Part shown: positions 25,013 through 34,804 of the stretch, one piece after another
Layout: every line of letters starts with the position of its first letter
Numbering within the stretch: position 1 is the stretch's first letter
NCBI RefSeq assembly: GCF_003096095.1
Contig: NZ_CP015453.1
Span: 3,224,001-3,288,000 of the forward strand
Source of the DNA: Dietzia psychralcaliphila
Lineage (GTDB): Bacteria; Actinomycetota; Actinomycetes; Mycobacteriales; Mycobacteriaceae
Reading direction: 5' to 3'
Length of the DNA stretch: 64,000 nucleotides
Notes under the pieces: model-generated
The model's database searches: none
What the model saw: the letters and a program-made list of their open reading frames with translations, nothing else
What the model was told of the DNA's origin: nothing
Position numbers and translations under genes: made by a program

Positions 25013-25080
25013 TTGGGCTTGGGTTGCGGATTGGGCTTGGGTTACGGCTTGGGCTTGGGTTACGGATTGGGCTTGGGTTT
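25013..25080. repeat. 18-bp tandem array just after the GntR stop
   Basis: Units of TTGGGCTTGGGTTRCGGM start at 25013, 25031 and 25049, with a partial fourth at 25067. The array begins six bases after the TGA and is in the same frame as the regulator (would read Leu-Gly-Leu-Gly-Tyr/Cys-Gly). Read on the other strand it gives Asn-Pro-Ser-Pro repeats, in no recognisable gene. Confidence 0.8.
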
Positions 25081-25190
25081 CTCGAGCCCACCGATCCGGC
25101 GCGTTCCTGGATGCATCGGCCGAGTAGATGCGTCCCAGATAGTGACGGATCTGCACGAAACGCAACCGATTTCCACGGAACGCGATCAGC

Positions 25191-26147
25191 TCAACCTCGG
25201 CGCCCGGCCCCTTGGCCATCCCACCCCTGCTTCTCGAACGCCCCGCGGACGAAGCGGGTCAGCGTCTGAGGGGTGTGGAGCATCCCCTGCGTCACCCGCC
25301 TCACCTCCCACCCCAGGGCGGGGAGCCGCAACATCGCCACCGAGTCCCCGTCCCGGCGGGCCCGTGTCAGATGCTCATGGCCGTCGTACTGCAATCCGAC
25401 CTTCCATTCTCGATTCCCGAGATCCAGTCGAGACACCAGGGCGCCGACCCCGTCACGAACCTCCACCTGTGACTCGAGTGCCGGGAGATCGGTAGACCTC
25501 ATGATCAACCTCAGCTCGGATTCCTTGGGCGATTCGGCCAGTGGATCCACTCTCGGCAGCAGCTCCAGCACGCGACGGACTCCGACCTGACCCGACATCG
25601 TGAACGCCTCTGCTGCGATCGCATCCGGATCAGTCCTGCCGGTGCGGCACATGGAATCCAGAGCGGCAACAGCCCGAACATCTGAGGTCAGGTGCCGCGC
25701 CAGGTCGATCGCCGTCCGGGCCGGAGTCGTCACTGCCATGCCGTGGTACTGCACCCATTCCGGAGCGCTGGACCACTTGCGGACCACAATGCCGGCCGGT
25801 GCGTGTCGCCACGTCGACCTCCACAGTTGAACCTCGTCGTCGACGAGTTCTTCCCCGAAGTACTCCTCCCCGGTCAGATAAGCGGCAGCACCGCCGCAGA
25901 TGACGGAGCCGGAACCGCCCCACAGCCAGGCCGCGCGAATCTTCTGCGCCGGGCTCAGCTCGGTCGACTTCCGCACATAGACCCTCGGATGGACACGCCG
26001 GAATCGCGAACGAATGTCCTGACGGGTGAGAATCCCTGCGTCTAACGCGATCTTGACGAGAAACGGCTCGCCGCCGTGGACTGCTCTGACGAACGCCGCC
26101 TCTCGCCGTTGCGGTGGTGTCGCTCGGTCTGTGCTTCTCGCGGGCAT
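25191..26147 (-). CDS. AbiEi-like N-terminus with DUF559/VSR-like nuclease C-terminus
   Basis: 318 residues, a family common in actinobacteria. The N-terminal part (LDAGILTRQDIRSRFRRVHPRVYV) resembles the AbiEi antitoxin winged helix, the middle TTPARTAIDLARHL is shared with those proteins, and the C-terminal 110 residues resemble PD-(D/E)XK nuclease domains of DUF559/VSR type (SPKESELRLIMRS, SRLDLGNREWKVGLQYDGHEHL, RRDGDSVAMLRLPALGWEVRRVT). The usual ExK acidic residue before YDG is Gln here (LQYDG instead of the common EYDG), so cleavage may be lost. No adjacent AbiEii toxin was seen. The ATG at 26147 is the first good start. Confidence 0.65.
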   Translation of the reverse strand: MPARSTDRATPPQRREAAFVRAVHGGEPFLVKIALDAGILTRQDIRSRFRRVHPRVYVRKSTELSPAQKIRAAWLWGGSGSVICGGAAAYLTGEEYFGEELVDDEVQLWRSTWRHAPAGIVVRKWSSAPEWVQYHGMAVTTPARTAIDLARHLTSDVRAVAALDSMCRTGRTDPDAIAAEAFTMSGQVGVRRVLELLPRVDPLAESPKESELRLIMRSTDLPALESQVEVRDGVGALVSRLDLGNREWKVGLQYDGHEHLTRARRDGDSVAMLRLPALGWEVRRVTQGMLHTPQTLTRFVRGAFEKQGWDGQGAGRRG

Positions 26148-26432
26148 GTGGGCATGGTGCTACGAGCGTGGCCTCCGACAGCCGGAGGATGAACCCAGTG
26201 TGGAAGAACTGCGCGACTCTCCACAGCCCCTGAACAGCGCACACCGTGGTCGAGCCAGAAGATCGAGCCAGAACCGTGGAAATTCGGAGCCGATCGAAGA
26301 TCCCCGGCACGCTCCGGGACGGGCTCACTCAGCCGATGCATCCGGAAACGCGCTCAATTCCGGAGCTGCACGCGCGAGTGGCAACACCGTCGGTAATGCA
26401 GGATCGCCGGGGAACGATACGGAGGCATGACC

Positions 26433-26732
26433 ATGACCAATTCGCGCCCTCTCCGCTCCGCCGCAGCGGCTCTCGCGCTCGCCACGGCGACCTCGGTGGC
26501 GGCCGTCCCCGCCCACGCCGCACCCGCCCACGCCGCACCTGCCCAGGGAGGTCACGTCGCCTACGTGGCGCAGGCGTCGGGGTCTGCAGACGGCGGCTCC
26601 ATGGACAACCCGATCGTCGGGGCCGGCCTGATCATCCTCGCGGGCGTGGGCGTCTCGATCGCTCTGGCTGTCAGTGCAGGAGTGGCCGGCGGGGCATTCG
26701 AGCTCCCCCAGATCCCGGGCCTCCCACTCTGA
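26433..26732 (+). CDS. small secreted or membrane protein
   Basis: 99 residues. A signal peptide of MTNSRPLRSAAAALALATAT type ends in the repeated AHAAPAHAAPAQ, a likely cleavage zone. A second hydrophobic helix (VGAGLIILAGVGVSIALAVS, about 63-82) near the C-terminus suggests anchoring in the membrane. The ATG at 26433 has a GGAGG site at a good distance; the ATG two codons before is too near to it. The product is not recognised. It is tail-to-tail with member B of the two-cysteine family, with a 22-bp array between. Confidence 0.6.
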   Translation: MTNSRPLRSAAAALALATATSVAAVPAHAAPAHAAPAQGGHVAYVAQASGSADGGSMDNPIVGAGLIILAGVGVSIALAVSAGVAGGAFELPQIPGLPL

Positions 26733-26793
26733 GCTGACACCCGATCGCGGACCGCGAGGAGACTCAACCTGCGGGCCCTCGACGGGTCCCGCG

Positions 26794-26859
26794 ATTCACG
26801 TCGCAGGGCCGATCAATTCACGTCGCGGGGCCGATCGATTCACATCGCGGGGCCGATCG
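26794..26859. repeat. 3 x 22-bp tandem array between convergent genes
   Basis: Units of ATTCACGTCGCGGGGCCGAT plus two bases begin at 26794, 26816 and 26838 and differ at a few sites. The array lies 62 bases after the plus-strand stop and 43 before the end of the minus-strand gene. No other content was seen in 26733-26901. Confidence 0.78.
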
Positions 26860-26901
26860 AGCCGTGGGCGCCGGACGCGATGCTGGACACCGGCGGTGAC
26901 G

Positions 26902-27438
26902 TCAGCGAGCGAGAGACCCGAGCTCCAGCGATCCTCCCGCAGCGGACTCGTACGCGAACTCGTACACGTAGAGATAGTCGTGTCCGCACAGTGCCATGGC
27001 GCCTGCGTCGAAGTCTGCGGTGGCGGAGAGCTCGACTTCCCATCTGCCGGCTTCACCAGCCGAGAGCCCGAGGAGATCGATGCCGACGGCCCCCGCACTC
27101 GTCGCGGCCGCGAGCGCATCCTCGTACCCTGCCGGTCCGTCCATTCCGCCCCCGGCTGCGAGGTGCTCCTCGAGACTGCGTATCAGCGGGGCCGGACCCA
27201 CGAGCACTTCGCACTCGACGTCCACATCGGTGTTGTTGACCAGCATGCCCGCGGCACCGTCCGCGCCCGCAGAGGCGAAGGACAGTGACAGGGCCCTCTG
27301 GGCCTCCGACGCGGCACTGAAGGAACCCGTGTCGAGCGATTGTGCCTGGGCTATCCCGGCTCCACCGACGAGGGAGGCGGCACCGAGGGCGACTGAGGCT
27401 GCGATGGACGCTATGGACGCGAGGCGATTGACTCGCAT
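26902..27438 (-). CDS. secreted two-cysteine protein, member B
   Basis: 178 residues. The signal peptide is MRVNRLASIASIAASVALG with the end at GIAQAQ. The mature domain is smaller than in its relatives: GMLVNNTDVDVECEVLVGPAP (first cysteine after an Asn-Thr-Asp turn) and WEVELSATADFDAGAMALCGHD (second cysteine after a Trp strand). A short Ala/Leu segment links the two sites. It ends SLELGSLAR, with the GSL tail hint. The ATG at 27438 (AGGA upstream) is taken instead of the long open frame from 27618. The function is unknown. Confidence 0.72.
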   Translation of the reverse strand: MRVNRLASIASIAASVALGAASLVGGAGIAQAQSLDTGSFSAASEAQRALSLSFASAGADGAAGMLVNNTDVDVECEVLVGPAPLIRSLEEHLAAGGGMDGPAGYEDALAAATSAGAVGIDLLGLSAGEAGRWEVELSATADFDAGAMALCGHDYLYVYEFAYESAAGGSLELGSLAR

Positions 27439-27644
27439 GGGGGGTGTCCTTCCGTCCGCGATAGACCGGCGAGGGTGGATCCCGTGGGGACGACCGCTCC
27501 GAGCGGCCGCCTCACCCGTTGGCCGTAGGCCCGGACTCTGGTGAATATAGCCCCGCTTCCACAGCTGCGCGGAGGATGCGAGGGCAGCGCCTCGTCCCAC
27601 GCCGTTCTGCCACGTCACCAGCGGGACTCGGACCCCTCAGACAT

Positions 27645-27686
27645 GGTCGAGCCCCGGCGCAGGTTGACCCGCGACGGGGCTCGACC
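27645..27686 (-). terminator. hairpin after secreted member C
   Basis: Perfect 11-bp arms (27645-27655 and 27676-27686) with a 20-base loop, 26 bases beyond the stop at 27712 on the minus strand. No U-run follows. Confidence 0.5.
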
Positions 27687-27711
27687 GCGAACTCGTGGTC
27701 CGCCGCTGAGG

Positions 27712-28539
27712 TCAGCTCATCGACCCGAAGACGCCCTCGATCGATCCGATGATGCCCTCGTCGTCATCGTCCCCGCCGCCGGCATTCGTGCCTTCATCGA
27801 CGCGCTCGATCTCGATGTAAGTGGTCTCGGTGATCGTCGCGGTGCGGTCTACACCGTTGAAGCAGGTGACGATCCCACCTGCCCGCTCGCCCTCCGGGAG
27901 GGCCTCGTCCATCGTCGCAGTCCATTGCGCTGTCGCACCATCGTCCACGAAGTTCACGAGGTTCTGGTTCACGAAGCCCGGCCCGAGACCAGGGAAAACG
28001 ACCTCGGCGTGCTCGAAGTACTCGTCAAGGAGCTCCTCGATCTGCTCGTCGGTGTAGTCGTCGTCGTCACCCATCTGCCCCAGGAAGATGACCCGCATGT
28101 AGTCCCGGTAGCTCAGGCCGTCGTCTCCCACAGCCATCGCGATGTGGCCGTTCTCCACCGCCTCCTCGTACGCTGCCTGCAGTTCGGGACTCAGCTCCGC
28201 TCCACCGGCCTCCGGGTCCCCCTCGTCGTCCCCGGTTCCGGGGAACAGTGCGCCGGGCTCCTGCATCTCCTCGTAGAGCCCTTGGGCGACCGCGCGTGGC
28301 AAGACCATGGCGGCGCAGGCGAGGTCCTGACCGGAGCGATTGGTGTAACCGACCCGGTAGATGCCTTCGCCCAGAGGTGTGAGAGCTCCCTCGCTCTCCG
28401 AGTCGAAGACCGGAACGACATCACTGCTGCCTGCGGCCCCGAGACTGCCCTGGGCAGAGGCCGCGCCGGCACCGCCGAGGACCAGAGCCGAGGCGGAGGC
28501 CACGGCGGCGAGGAATGTGAGGCGCTCGGATACAAGCAT
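27712..28539 (-). CDS. secreted two-cysteine protein, member C
   Basis: 275 residues with a signal peptide (LTFLAAVASASALVLGGAG, cut near ASAQG). The cysteine sites are YRVGYTNRSGQDLACAAMVLP and WTATMDEALPEGERAGGIVTCFNG, the same spacing pattern as members A and B. Between them is an acidic helical region rich in Glu and Asp (EEMQEPGALF, DDDYTDEQIEELLDEYFEHA), different from the others. The tail is Gly/Asp-rich (AGGGDDDDEGIIG). It is transcribed with B in the same direction, 273 bases apart, and purA lies on the same strand upstream. Unknown function. Confidence 0.75.
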   Translation of the reverse strand: MLVSERLTFLAAVASASALVLGGAGAASAQGSLGAAGSSDVVPVFDSESEGALTPLGEGIYRVGYTNRSGQDLACAAMVLPRAVAQGLYEEMQEPGALFPGTGDDEGDPEAGGAELSPELQAAYEEAVENGHIAMAVGDDGLSYRDYMRVIFLGQMGDDDDYTDEQIEELLDEYFEHAEVVFPGLGPGFVNQNLVNFVDDGATAQWTATMDEALPEGERAGGIVTCFNGVDRTATITETTYIEIERVDEGTNAGGGDDDDEGIIGSIEGVFGSMS

Positions 28540-28731
28540 TGATGAGACTCCCTGTGCAGTGAATCGCCGGCCCCATTGACCGACCCCTCGGAGTCCATCT
28601 CGTTTCCCTGCGGCGCGGTATCCGATGTTCGCACGACATGTGTCGTCCGTTCACATGAAACTCCGCCTACGACGTCACAAAGGCCCCACGCATCCCACAC
28701 GTGCCACACCCGCAGCGGGCCCCTCAACGAG

Positions 28732-28780
28732 AAGAGCGTCCCGCACACGCCCACTCGGGCGATGTGTGCGGAACGCTCTT
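28732..28780 (-). terminator. purA terminator hairpin
   Basis: Arms 28732-28748 and 28764-28780 form 17 pairs with one C/A mismatch on the plus strand that becomes G-U in the purA transcript. An extra GCCC/GGGC stem (28749-28752, 28757-28760) closes the inner loop. It begins 22 bases after the purA stop. Confidence 0.82.
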
Positions 28781-28801
28781 GGCGACGGGCAAAGCGGCGA
28801 C

Positions 28802-30088
<1,287 letters not shown>

Positions 30089-30210
30089 GGTTTGCTTTCA
30101 CCTCGAAAAGAGTCGTCTTTCGGTGAGGGACGAAAACCGGCCCGCAGGCGGTGATTCCGCGCACACCAACGGTCCACGGTACTTGGTTCCGCCTCGCACA
30201 CCCTAGTCGG

Positions 30211-31140
30211 TCACTCCGACACCCTCCGGAAGCTCACCGGCGCTCCCGGCAGGAGCTGCGACAGCGCGTCCGACGACCGCGAGGTCAGCACCCCGATCAC
30301 CGGGTAGCCGCCCGTGACGGGGTGGTCGGGCCCGAAGACCACCGGTGAACCGTCCGCCGGGATCTGCACCGCGCCGCGCACCATGCCCTCGCTGGGGATC
30401 TCGCCACCTCCCAGCCGGGGGACGGGCCGCGCCGGATCGATGCGCACCCCCACCCGGTCCGCGTGCCCACTGACGTGACCGGTCTCCGCCAGGACCTGCC
30501 AGGCCCCGGGTGGGAACAGGTCGTCGCGCGGGCCGGGGATCACCTCCAGGACGACGGGGGCCGGTCCCCTACCCCTGCCGTCCGATCCCATGCCCACCCG
30601 CGGACCGATCCCACCGCGCGGAGCCCCGCCCGCCGCGTGCCAGTGGTCCGCCCAGGGGGCCACCACGGAGTCGCCGACGGCCAGCACGTCGCCGGCCACG
30701 ACGGGCGGCGGTCCGAGCCCGGACAGCGTGTCCCGCGAGCGGCTGCCCAGCACCCGCGGCACCTCGATCCCCCCGCGTACTCCCAGGTAAGTGCGCACCC
30801 CGGCATCGGGCCGACCGATCTCGAGCGTCGAGCCGGCGTCCAACCGCAGCACCTCGCCGGTGGCGGCGGTACGTCGGGAACCGGAGGGGGTGGTGACGAC
30901 GACGAGGCCCCGCGCCCCCGTCACCGCGACCACTGCCGGGGCGTCCGTCATCAGCACGAACCCACCCAGCAGCAACTCGAGGACCGCGGCCCCGGGGTGG
31001 GTCCCGAGGCAGCGCAGAGCGAGCGCGGCGGCGGCGCGATCCGCGGCGCCCGAGGCGGTGACCCCGAGTGAGGCGTGGCCCGGCCTGCCCAGGTCCTGCA
31101 CCAGCGCCGACGGGCCGGCCCGGAGGATCATCAGGCTCAT
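30211..31140 (-). CDS. pxpC: 5-oxoprolinase subunit C (biotin-dependent carboxyltransferase-like)
   Basis: 309 residues of the allophanate-hydrolase-C/KipA fold. The N-terminus LRAGPSALVQDLGRPGHASLGVTASGAADR is the family signature, with further VYFGPDHPVTGGYPVIGVLT-type sequence (VFGPDHPVTGG) near the C-terminus. PxpC works with PxpB and PxpA to hydrolyse 5-oxoproline to glutamate with ATP. The ATG at 31140 overlaps the pxpB stop as ATGA. It is the last gene of the pxpA-pxpB-pxpC operon. Confidence 0.93.
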   Translation of the reverse strand: MSLMILRAGPSALVQDLGRPGHASLGVTASGAADRAAAALALRCLGTHPGAAVLELLLGGFVLMTDAPAVVAVTGARGLVVVTTPSGSRRTAATGEVLRLDAGSTLEIGRPDAGVRTYLGVRGGIEVPRVLGSRSRDTLSGLGPPPVVAGDVLAVGDSVVAPWADHWHAAGGAPRGGIGPRVGMGSDGRGRGPAPVVLEVIPGPRDDLFPPGAWQVLAETGHVSGHADRVGVRIDPARPVPRLGGGEIPSEGMVRGAVQIPADGSPVVFGPDHPVTGGYPVIGVLTSRSSDALSQLLPGAPVSFRRVSE

Positions 31141-31946
31141 CGCGTCGGGTCCCGCGGTCCAGCGGCCCGGAACCGGACGCGATCGCCGGGGGCCAGCAGC
31201 GCCGGGTCCGGCCGGTCGGAGTCCCAGAGCACGGCATCAGTGGTCCCGACGAGTCGCCAACCTCCGGGTGAGGCCCCCGGGTAGACGGCGCAGAAGCGGT
31301 CGGCCAGGCCCACCGACCCCGCCGGGACCCGCGGCCTCGGAGACCCCAGCCGCGGCACGGACGGCAGCGGCTCGGCGACACCGCCACTGCTGCCGCCGCC
31401 TCCCTCGATAGCGTCTCCGTCGCCACCCGCGCTCCCCACACCGGCGCCACCGCCACCGTCGCTGCGGACCCCCGCGCTTCCCTCCAACTCCCGCTCGTCC
31501 ACCAGATAGAAGAAGCCGGGCGCGAACCCCCCGAACGCCGCCCGCCAGGTGATCGAGGTGTGCCGACGCACCAGTGCCTCGGTCGAGACGCCGACGAGGT
31601 CAGCGACGGCGGCCAGGTCGGGGCCGTCGTAGCGGACGTCGAGAACCACCTCCCGGACCGCCGCCTGCGCCACCTCCTGCGCCACGTCTTGCGCCACCTC
31701 CCCCGGATCTTGGGCCGGATGGCGGGGCGGACCTTGGGCCAGCAGGTTCTCCACCCTCCGACGCAGCGCCGGCACCGCCGAGGCGTCCCGCGCGGTCACC
31801 AGGACGGTGCGGGCCGCCGCGACCACGTCCACGGCCTCCGGGCGCAGGTGCTCCACCCGCCCGGCCAGCGCGACGGCCTCGGCCAGATCGGCACAGTCGA
31901 GCAGCAGCGCGGCTTCTCCGCAGCGGCGGATCCTCGTCGTCGTCAC
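31137..31946 (-). CDS. pxpB: 5-oxoprolinase subunit B (KipI-like)
   Basis: 269 residues of the carboxyltransferase C/D (KipI) family: RIRRCGEAALLLDCADLAEAVALA at the start, FGGFAPGFFYLVDE (signature), and GSVGLADRFCAVYPGASPGGWRLVGTTD near the end. A low-complexity insertion of Gly, Ser, Asp and Glu, about 35 residues (DNA 31376-31480), sits between the signature and the PRLGSPRPRVPAGSV strand. The frame reads open to 32705, but GTG at 31946 overlaps the pxpA stop (GTGA) and gives the normal N-terminus. Confidence 0.92.
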   Translation of the reverse strand: MTTTRIRRCGEAALLLDCADLAEAVALAGRVEHLRPEAVDVVAAARTVLVTARDASAVPALRRRVENLLAQGPPRHPAQDPGEVAQDVAQEVAQAAVREVVLDVRYDGPDLAAVADLVGVSTEALVRRHTSITWRAAFGGFAPGFFYLVDERELEGSAGVRSDGGGGAGVGSAGGDGDAIEGGGGSSGGVAEPLPSVPRLGSPRPRVPAGSVGLADRFCAVYPGASPGGWRLVGTTDAVLWDSDRPDPALLAPGDRVRFRAAGPRDPTR

Positions 31947-32854
31947 CCCGAGCCCGTCCCCCCGACAGGACCGGAACCCGGCCCTCCGACCGGCCCGGAC
32001 ATCGGCCCAACCGGCCCGGACGTCCGGGCGGTCGGCTGCACGAACGGCGCCACCTCCACCCCGGCCACCTCGAGCGCGTGGCGGATGCGGCGCGCCAACC
32101 CGAGCGCACCGGGGGTGTCGCCGTGCACACACACCGACTCCGCGGACACCACGACCCGGGTGCCGTCGTCGGTGCTGATCTCCCGGCCGCTCGCCATGGC
32201 CACCACGCGGTCGGCGACCTCGTCCGCGTCGGTGAGCACCGCTCCGGGGCGACCGCGCGGCACCAGCGTCCCGTCGGCTCGGTATCCGCGGTCCGCGAAG
32301 GCCTCCGCGACGGCGGGGATGCCCACCGATCGGGCGTGCGAGAGCACCATCGAACCGGGCAGCCCCAGGATGGGCAGGGGCTCCTCGCCGGCGAGTTCGG
32401 CGTAGCGCAACACGGCGTCCACGACACCGGCCGCCTGCTCGGAATCGTGGACAATACGGTTGTAGAGGGCACCGTGGGGTTTGACGTACCGGACCCGCGT
32501 GCCGCGCCGACGCGCCGCCATGTCCAGCTCCACAAGCTGGAAGTGCACGTGGTCGGCCAGCTCGGCGCGCGAGACCTCCAACTCCGTCCGCCCGAAGTTC
32601 GCCGCGTCCCGGTAGGAGGGGTGCGCGCCCAGGGCCACGCCCCGCTCCGCAGCGGCAGCGGCGGTCGCCGACATGGTGGGGCGGTTGCCCGCGTGGAAGC
32701 CGCACGCGACGTTGGCGGAGGTCACCACGTCCAGCAGCGCGGCGTCACCGGGGTCCGCCCCGGATCGCGCGGCCAGCGACTCCGACCACCGCGGGGTACC
32801 CCGGCGGGCCTCACCGAGGTCGCAGTTGAGGTCGATGCGGTGCACCCTGTCCAT
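31943..32854 (-). CDS. pxpA: 5-oxoprolinase subunit A (LamB/YcsF)
   Basis: 303 residues. The LamB/YcsF family pattern is clear: IDLNCDLGE at the N-terminus, SANVACGFHAGNRPTM, GAHPSYRD, RYVKPHGALYNRI and VCVHGDTPGA. Conserved His and Asp residues of the barrel active site are present. PxpA is the hydrolase-like subunit for 5-oxoproline. Relatives end soon after IRHALEVAGVEV, but this one has a C-terminal tail of GPVG/SGPVGG repeats (31946-32040). It is the first gene of the operon; the ATG at 32854 is divergent from an unknown gene with 59 bases between. Confidence 0.93.
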   Translation of the reverse strand: MDRVHRIDLNCDLGEARRGTPRWSESLAARSGADPGDAALLDVVTSANVACGFHAGNRPTMSATAAAAAERGVALGAHPSYRDAANFGRTELEVSRAELADHVHFQLVELDMAARRRGTRVRYVKPHGALYNRIVHDSEQAAGVVDAVLRYAELAGEEPLPILGLPGSMVLSHARSVGIPAVAEAFADRGYRADGTLVPRGRPGAVLTDADEVADRVVAMASGREISTDDGTRVVVSAESVCVHGDTPGALGLARRIRHALEVAGVEVAPFVQPTARTSGPVGPMSGPVGGPGSGPVGGTGSG

Positions 32855-32913
32855 CCTGCCGTCATCGTGCCCCAGGTTCGACCCGGCGAGGCCGGTGAGT
32901 CCATGATGGATGC

Positions 32914-33570
32914 ATGATCGTCATCCGCTGCGGCTCGGCTCCGGTCCCGACCGTCCTCGGCGAGCACCCGCGCGTGGAGTGCAGCGAGGTCCCCACCAAG
33001 GACGATGTGAACCGCGCGCTCTACGAGATCGGCCCTCGTCGGCGGGTGCTGGTGTGCGGCACGGACGCCGGACTGGCCGCCCTGCTCACGCGGCTGATGC
33101 GGACCGAGAACCTGGACATGGAGATCGCGTACGTCGCCGAGGACCCCACGCCGGCGACCCGCGCCTACGACCTGCCCACCGGGTCGGCCGCGGCGAAACT
33201 CGGGGTGCGGGGTGAAGCCCGGGAGGTGCCGCTGATCCGCGACGAGACCGGAACCGTCCTGGTGGGCGAGGCCACCGTCACCGGGCCGGAGGGCACCCAG
33301 CTGGTGGGCGAGGCCTATGCCGACGACGACCGGATCTTCTCCGGGGGGATAGACAAGCTCACCGTCCGCCCGACCCCGGAGATGCCGGGGATCCGCGCCA
33401 CCGCGGCACGACCCCGCAGGGTGCTGCGGCGGTCGTGGTTGCCGGCCCGCGCGGTTCAGCTGGGCACGGAGGCGGGGGTGGTCACCCGCGACGGCGTGAC
33501 CGGTCGGCGGGCGGTCAAGAGGACTTCTTTCTATCGCCATACCGAGCCATGGAAGCTCGTGTCGCCCTGA
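32914..33570 (+). CDS. conserved hypothetical protein, Mycobacteriales type
   Basis: 218 residues, cytoplasmic, no membrane segment. The first half looks like an alpha/beta Rossmann-like domain: MIVIRCGSAPVPTVLGEHP, RRVLVCGTDAGLAALLTRLMRTENLDMEIAYVAED. The second half is rich in Arg and Thr with RTSFYRHTEPWKLV at the end. The pattern of NAD-kinase/DAG-kinase-like proteins comes to mind because of the GTDAGL loop, but I cannot confirm it. The 3' end overlaps the convergent FUSC gene by 56 bases. Unnamed; function not known. Confidence 0.7.
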   Translation: MIVIRCGSAPVPTVLGEHPRVECSEVPTKDDVNRALYEIGPRRRVLVCGTDAGLAALLTRLMRTENLDMEIAYVAEDPTPATRAYDLPTGSAAAKLGVRGEAREVPLIRDETGTVLVGEATVTGPEGTQLVGEAYADDDRIFSGGIDKLTVRPTPEMPGIRATAARPRRVLRRSWLPARAVQLGTEAGVVTRDGVTGRRAVKRTSFYRHTEPWKLVSP

Positions 33571-34804
33571 GCGGAGGCATGACGGTGGCCGGCCGGTCCG
33601 GGGATTCGGGCCACTCCTCCAGCTGTTCCGGTTCCACCGCGGGCGTGCGCACCGTGGGTGGCAGCGTGGCCAGCGCCGAGATCTTGCTCAGGCCCGCCAC
33701 CTGCATCATGTCCACCAGGATCGACCGGATCTGGGCCAGCATCACGGTCTCGGTCAGGCCGGAGCCCGGCACCAGCTCGCGCTTGGCCCGGGACGCCACC
33801 GCGCGCAGGGCACGGTGGACCTCCGCGTCGGTGGGCGCGTCCGGGTCCGCGGCCACGCGCCGGGTGAGCAGCTCCAGCGCCTCTCCCAGGCCGGCGATCA
33901 GTGAGCTCAGGGCCGGCGGGACGTCCACCTGGTCGTCGACCGCCACGATCGCCCGCCGGGCCAGGACGCGGATGTTGCGGATGCCGTTGTCCAGTGGGTT
34001 GAGGACGCTGGTGAGGACGATCTCCTCCGGCCGGCGGCGGCGGTAGAACGGCGAGATCCGGACCAGCTCGCGTGCACCTGCGAGCTGCTCGGAGATCTCG
34101 TCGACCGCCGGCTGCGTGTCGCGGGCGTCCTGCAGGGCGGAGCGGATGAGATCGGAGTCCCTGCGGTCCAGGCCGTCCGCGACCTCCGCCAGCACCGACG
34201 AGGCCACGCCCAGCAGGGACGCCGCCTCGCGACGGGCGCGGCGCAGCGGGTGGACGGGCATCAGCGCCATGGCCACCAGTGCCACCACACCGCCGACCGC
34301 GGCGTCGACCATCCGCTCGTACCCGCCCGCGCTGCCCGGGGGCAGGAGGGTGGCCACGAGGATCGCCGACGACGCCGCTTGCGTCCCCACGAGCGCCCCG
34401 CGGTCGAGGAACACCGCCGCGGACATGGCCAGCACCACCACGGCGGCGATCTGCCACGGGCCGGAGCCGATCTGGGCGATCAGCAGATCGCCCAGTCCCA
34501 CGCCCACCACGACGCCGATCACCAGCTCGATGCCGCGGCGGATCCGCCGCCCCATGCCGGTGCCCAGTGCCAGGGCGGCGGCGATGGGCGCGAAGAACGG
34601 CGCGGGGTGGCCCAGTACGTCGTGGGCCAGGAACCAGGCGATGCCCGCGGCGAGGCCGCACTGCAGGATCGGGAGGAACGCGTACGCCAGTCGTCGCGTC
34701 CGCGTCCTCAGCGGGACCGGCAGCGCGCCGTAGACGCCCTGCGTGCGGGCGTCTAGTCGGTCACGCCAGGCCGAGAGGCGCGGCGGCGTGCGGGTCTGAC
34801 TCAT
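33515..34804 (-). CDS. FUSC-family inner-membrane protein (aromatic acid exporter-like)
   Basis: 429 residues. Six or so hydrophobic helices in the first 190 residues include YAFLPILQCGLAAGIAWFLA, PFFAPIAAALALG, RRGIELVIGVVVGVGLGDLL and WQIAAVVVLAMSAAVFL. They are followed by a cytoplasmic helical domain, the arrangement of FUSC/aromatic-acid exporter proteins. The ATG at 34804 (MSQTRTPPRLS) lies inside the 3' end of the DUF3151 gene, 44 bases of overlap, in a different frame. Its 3' end overlaps the convergent gene by 56 bases. The substrate is unknown. Confidence 0.82.
   Translation of the reverse strand: MSQTRTPPRLSAWRDRLDARTQGVYGALPVPLRTRTRRLAYAFLPILQCGLAAGIAWFLAHDVLGHPAPFFAPIAAALALGTGMGRRIRRGIELVIGVVVGVGLGDLLIAQIGSGPWQIAAVVVLAMSAAVFLDRGALVGTQAASSAILVATLLPPGSAGGYERMVDAAVGGVVALVAMALMPVHPLRRARREAASLLGVASSVLAEVADGLDRRDSDLIRSALQDARDTQPAVDEISEQLAGARELVRISPFYRRRRPEEIVLTSVLNPLDNGIRNIRVLARRAIVAVDDQVDVPPALSSLIAGLGEALELLTRRVAADPDAPTDAEVHRALRAVASRAKRELVPGSGLTETVMLAQIRSILVDMMQVAGLSKISALATLPPTVRTPAVEPEQLEEWPESPDRPATVMPPLRATRASMARYGDRKKSS

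Noticed and set aside
24407-25495. Stop-codon readthrough of the GntR gene into the Gly-Leu repeat frame.
   Set aside because: No readthrough context was recognised, and the downstream frame soon runs antisense to the AbiEi-like gene.
26794-26859. CRISPR array or iteron-type replication origin at the 22-bp repeats.
   Set aside because: Units are directly adjacent without spacers, and no cas or rep gene is near.
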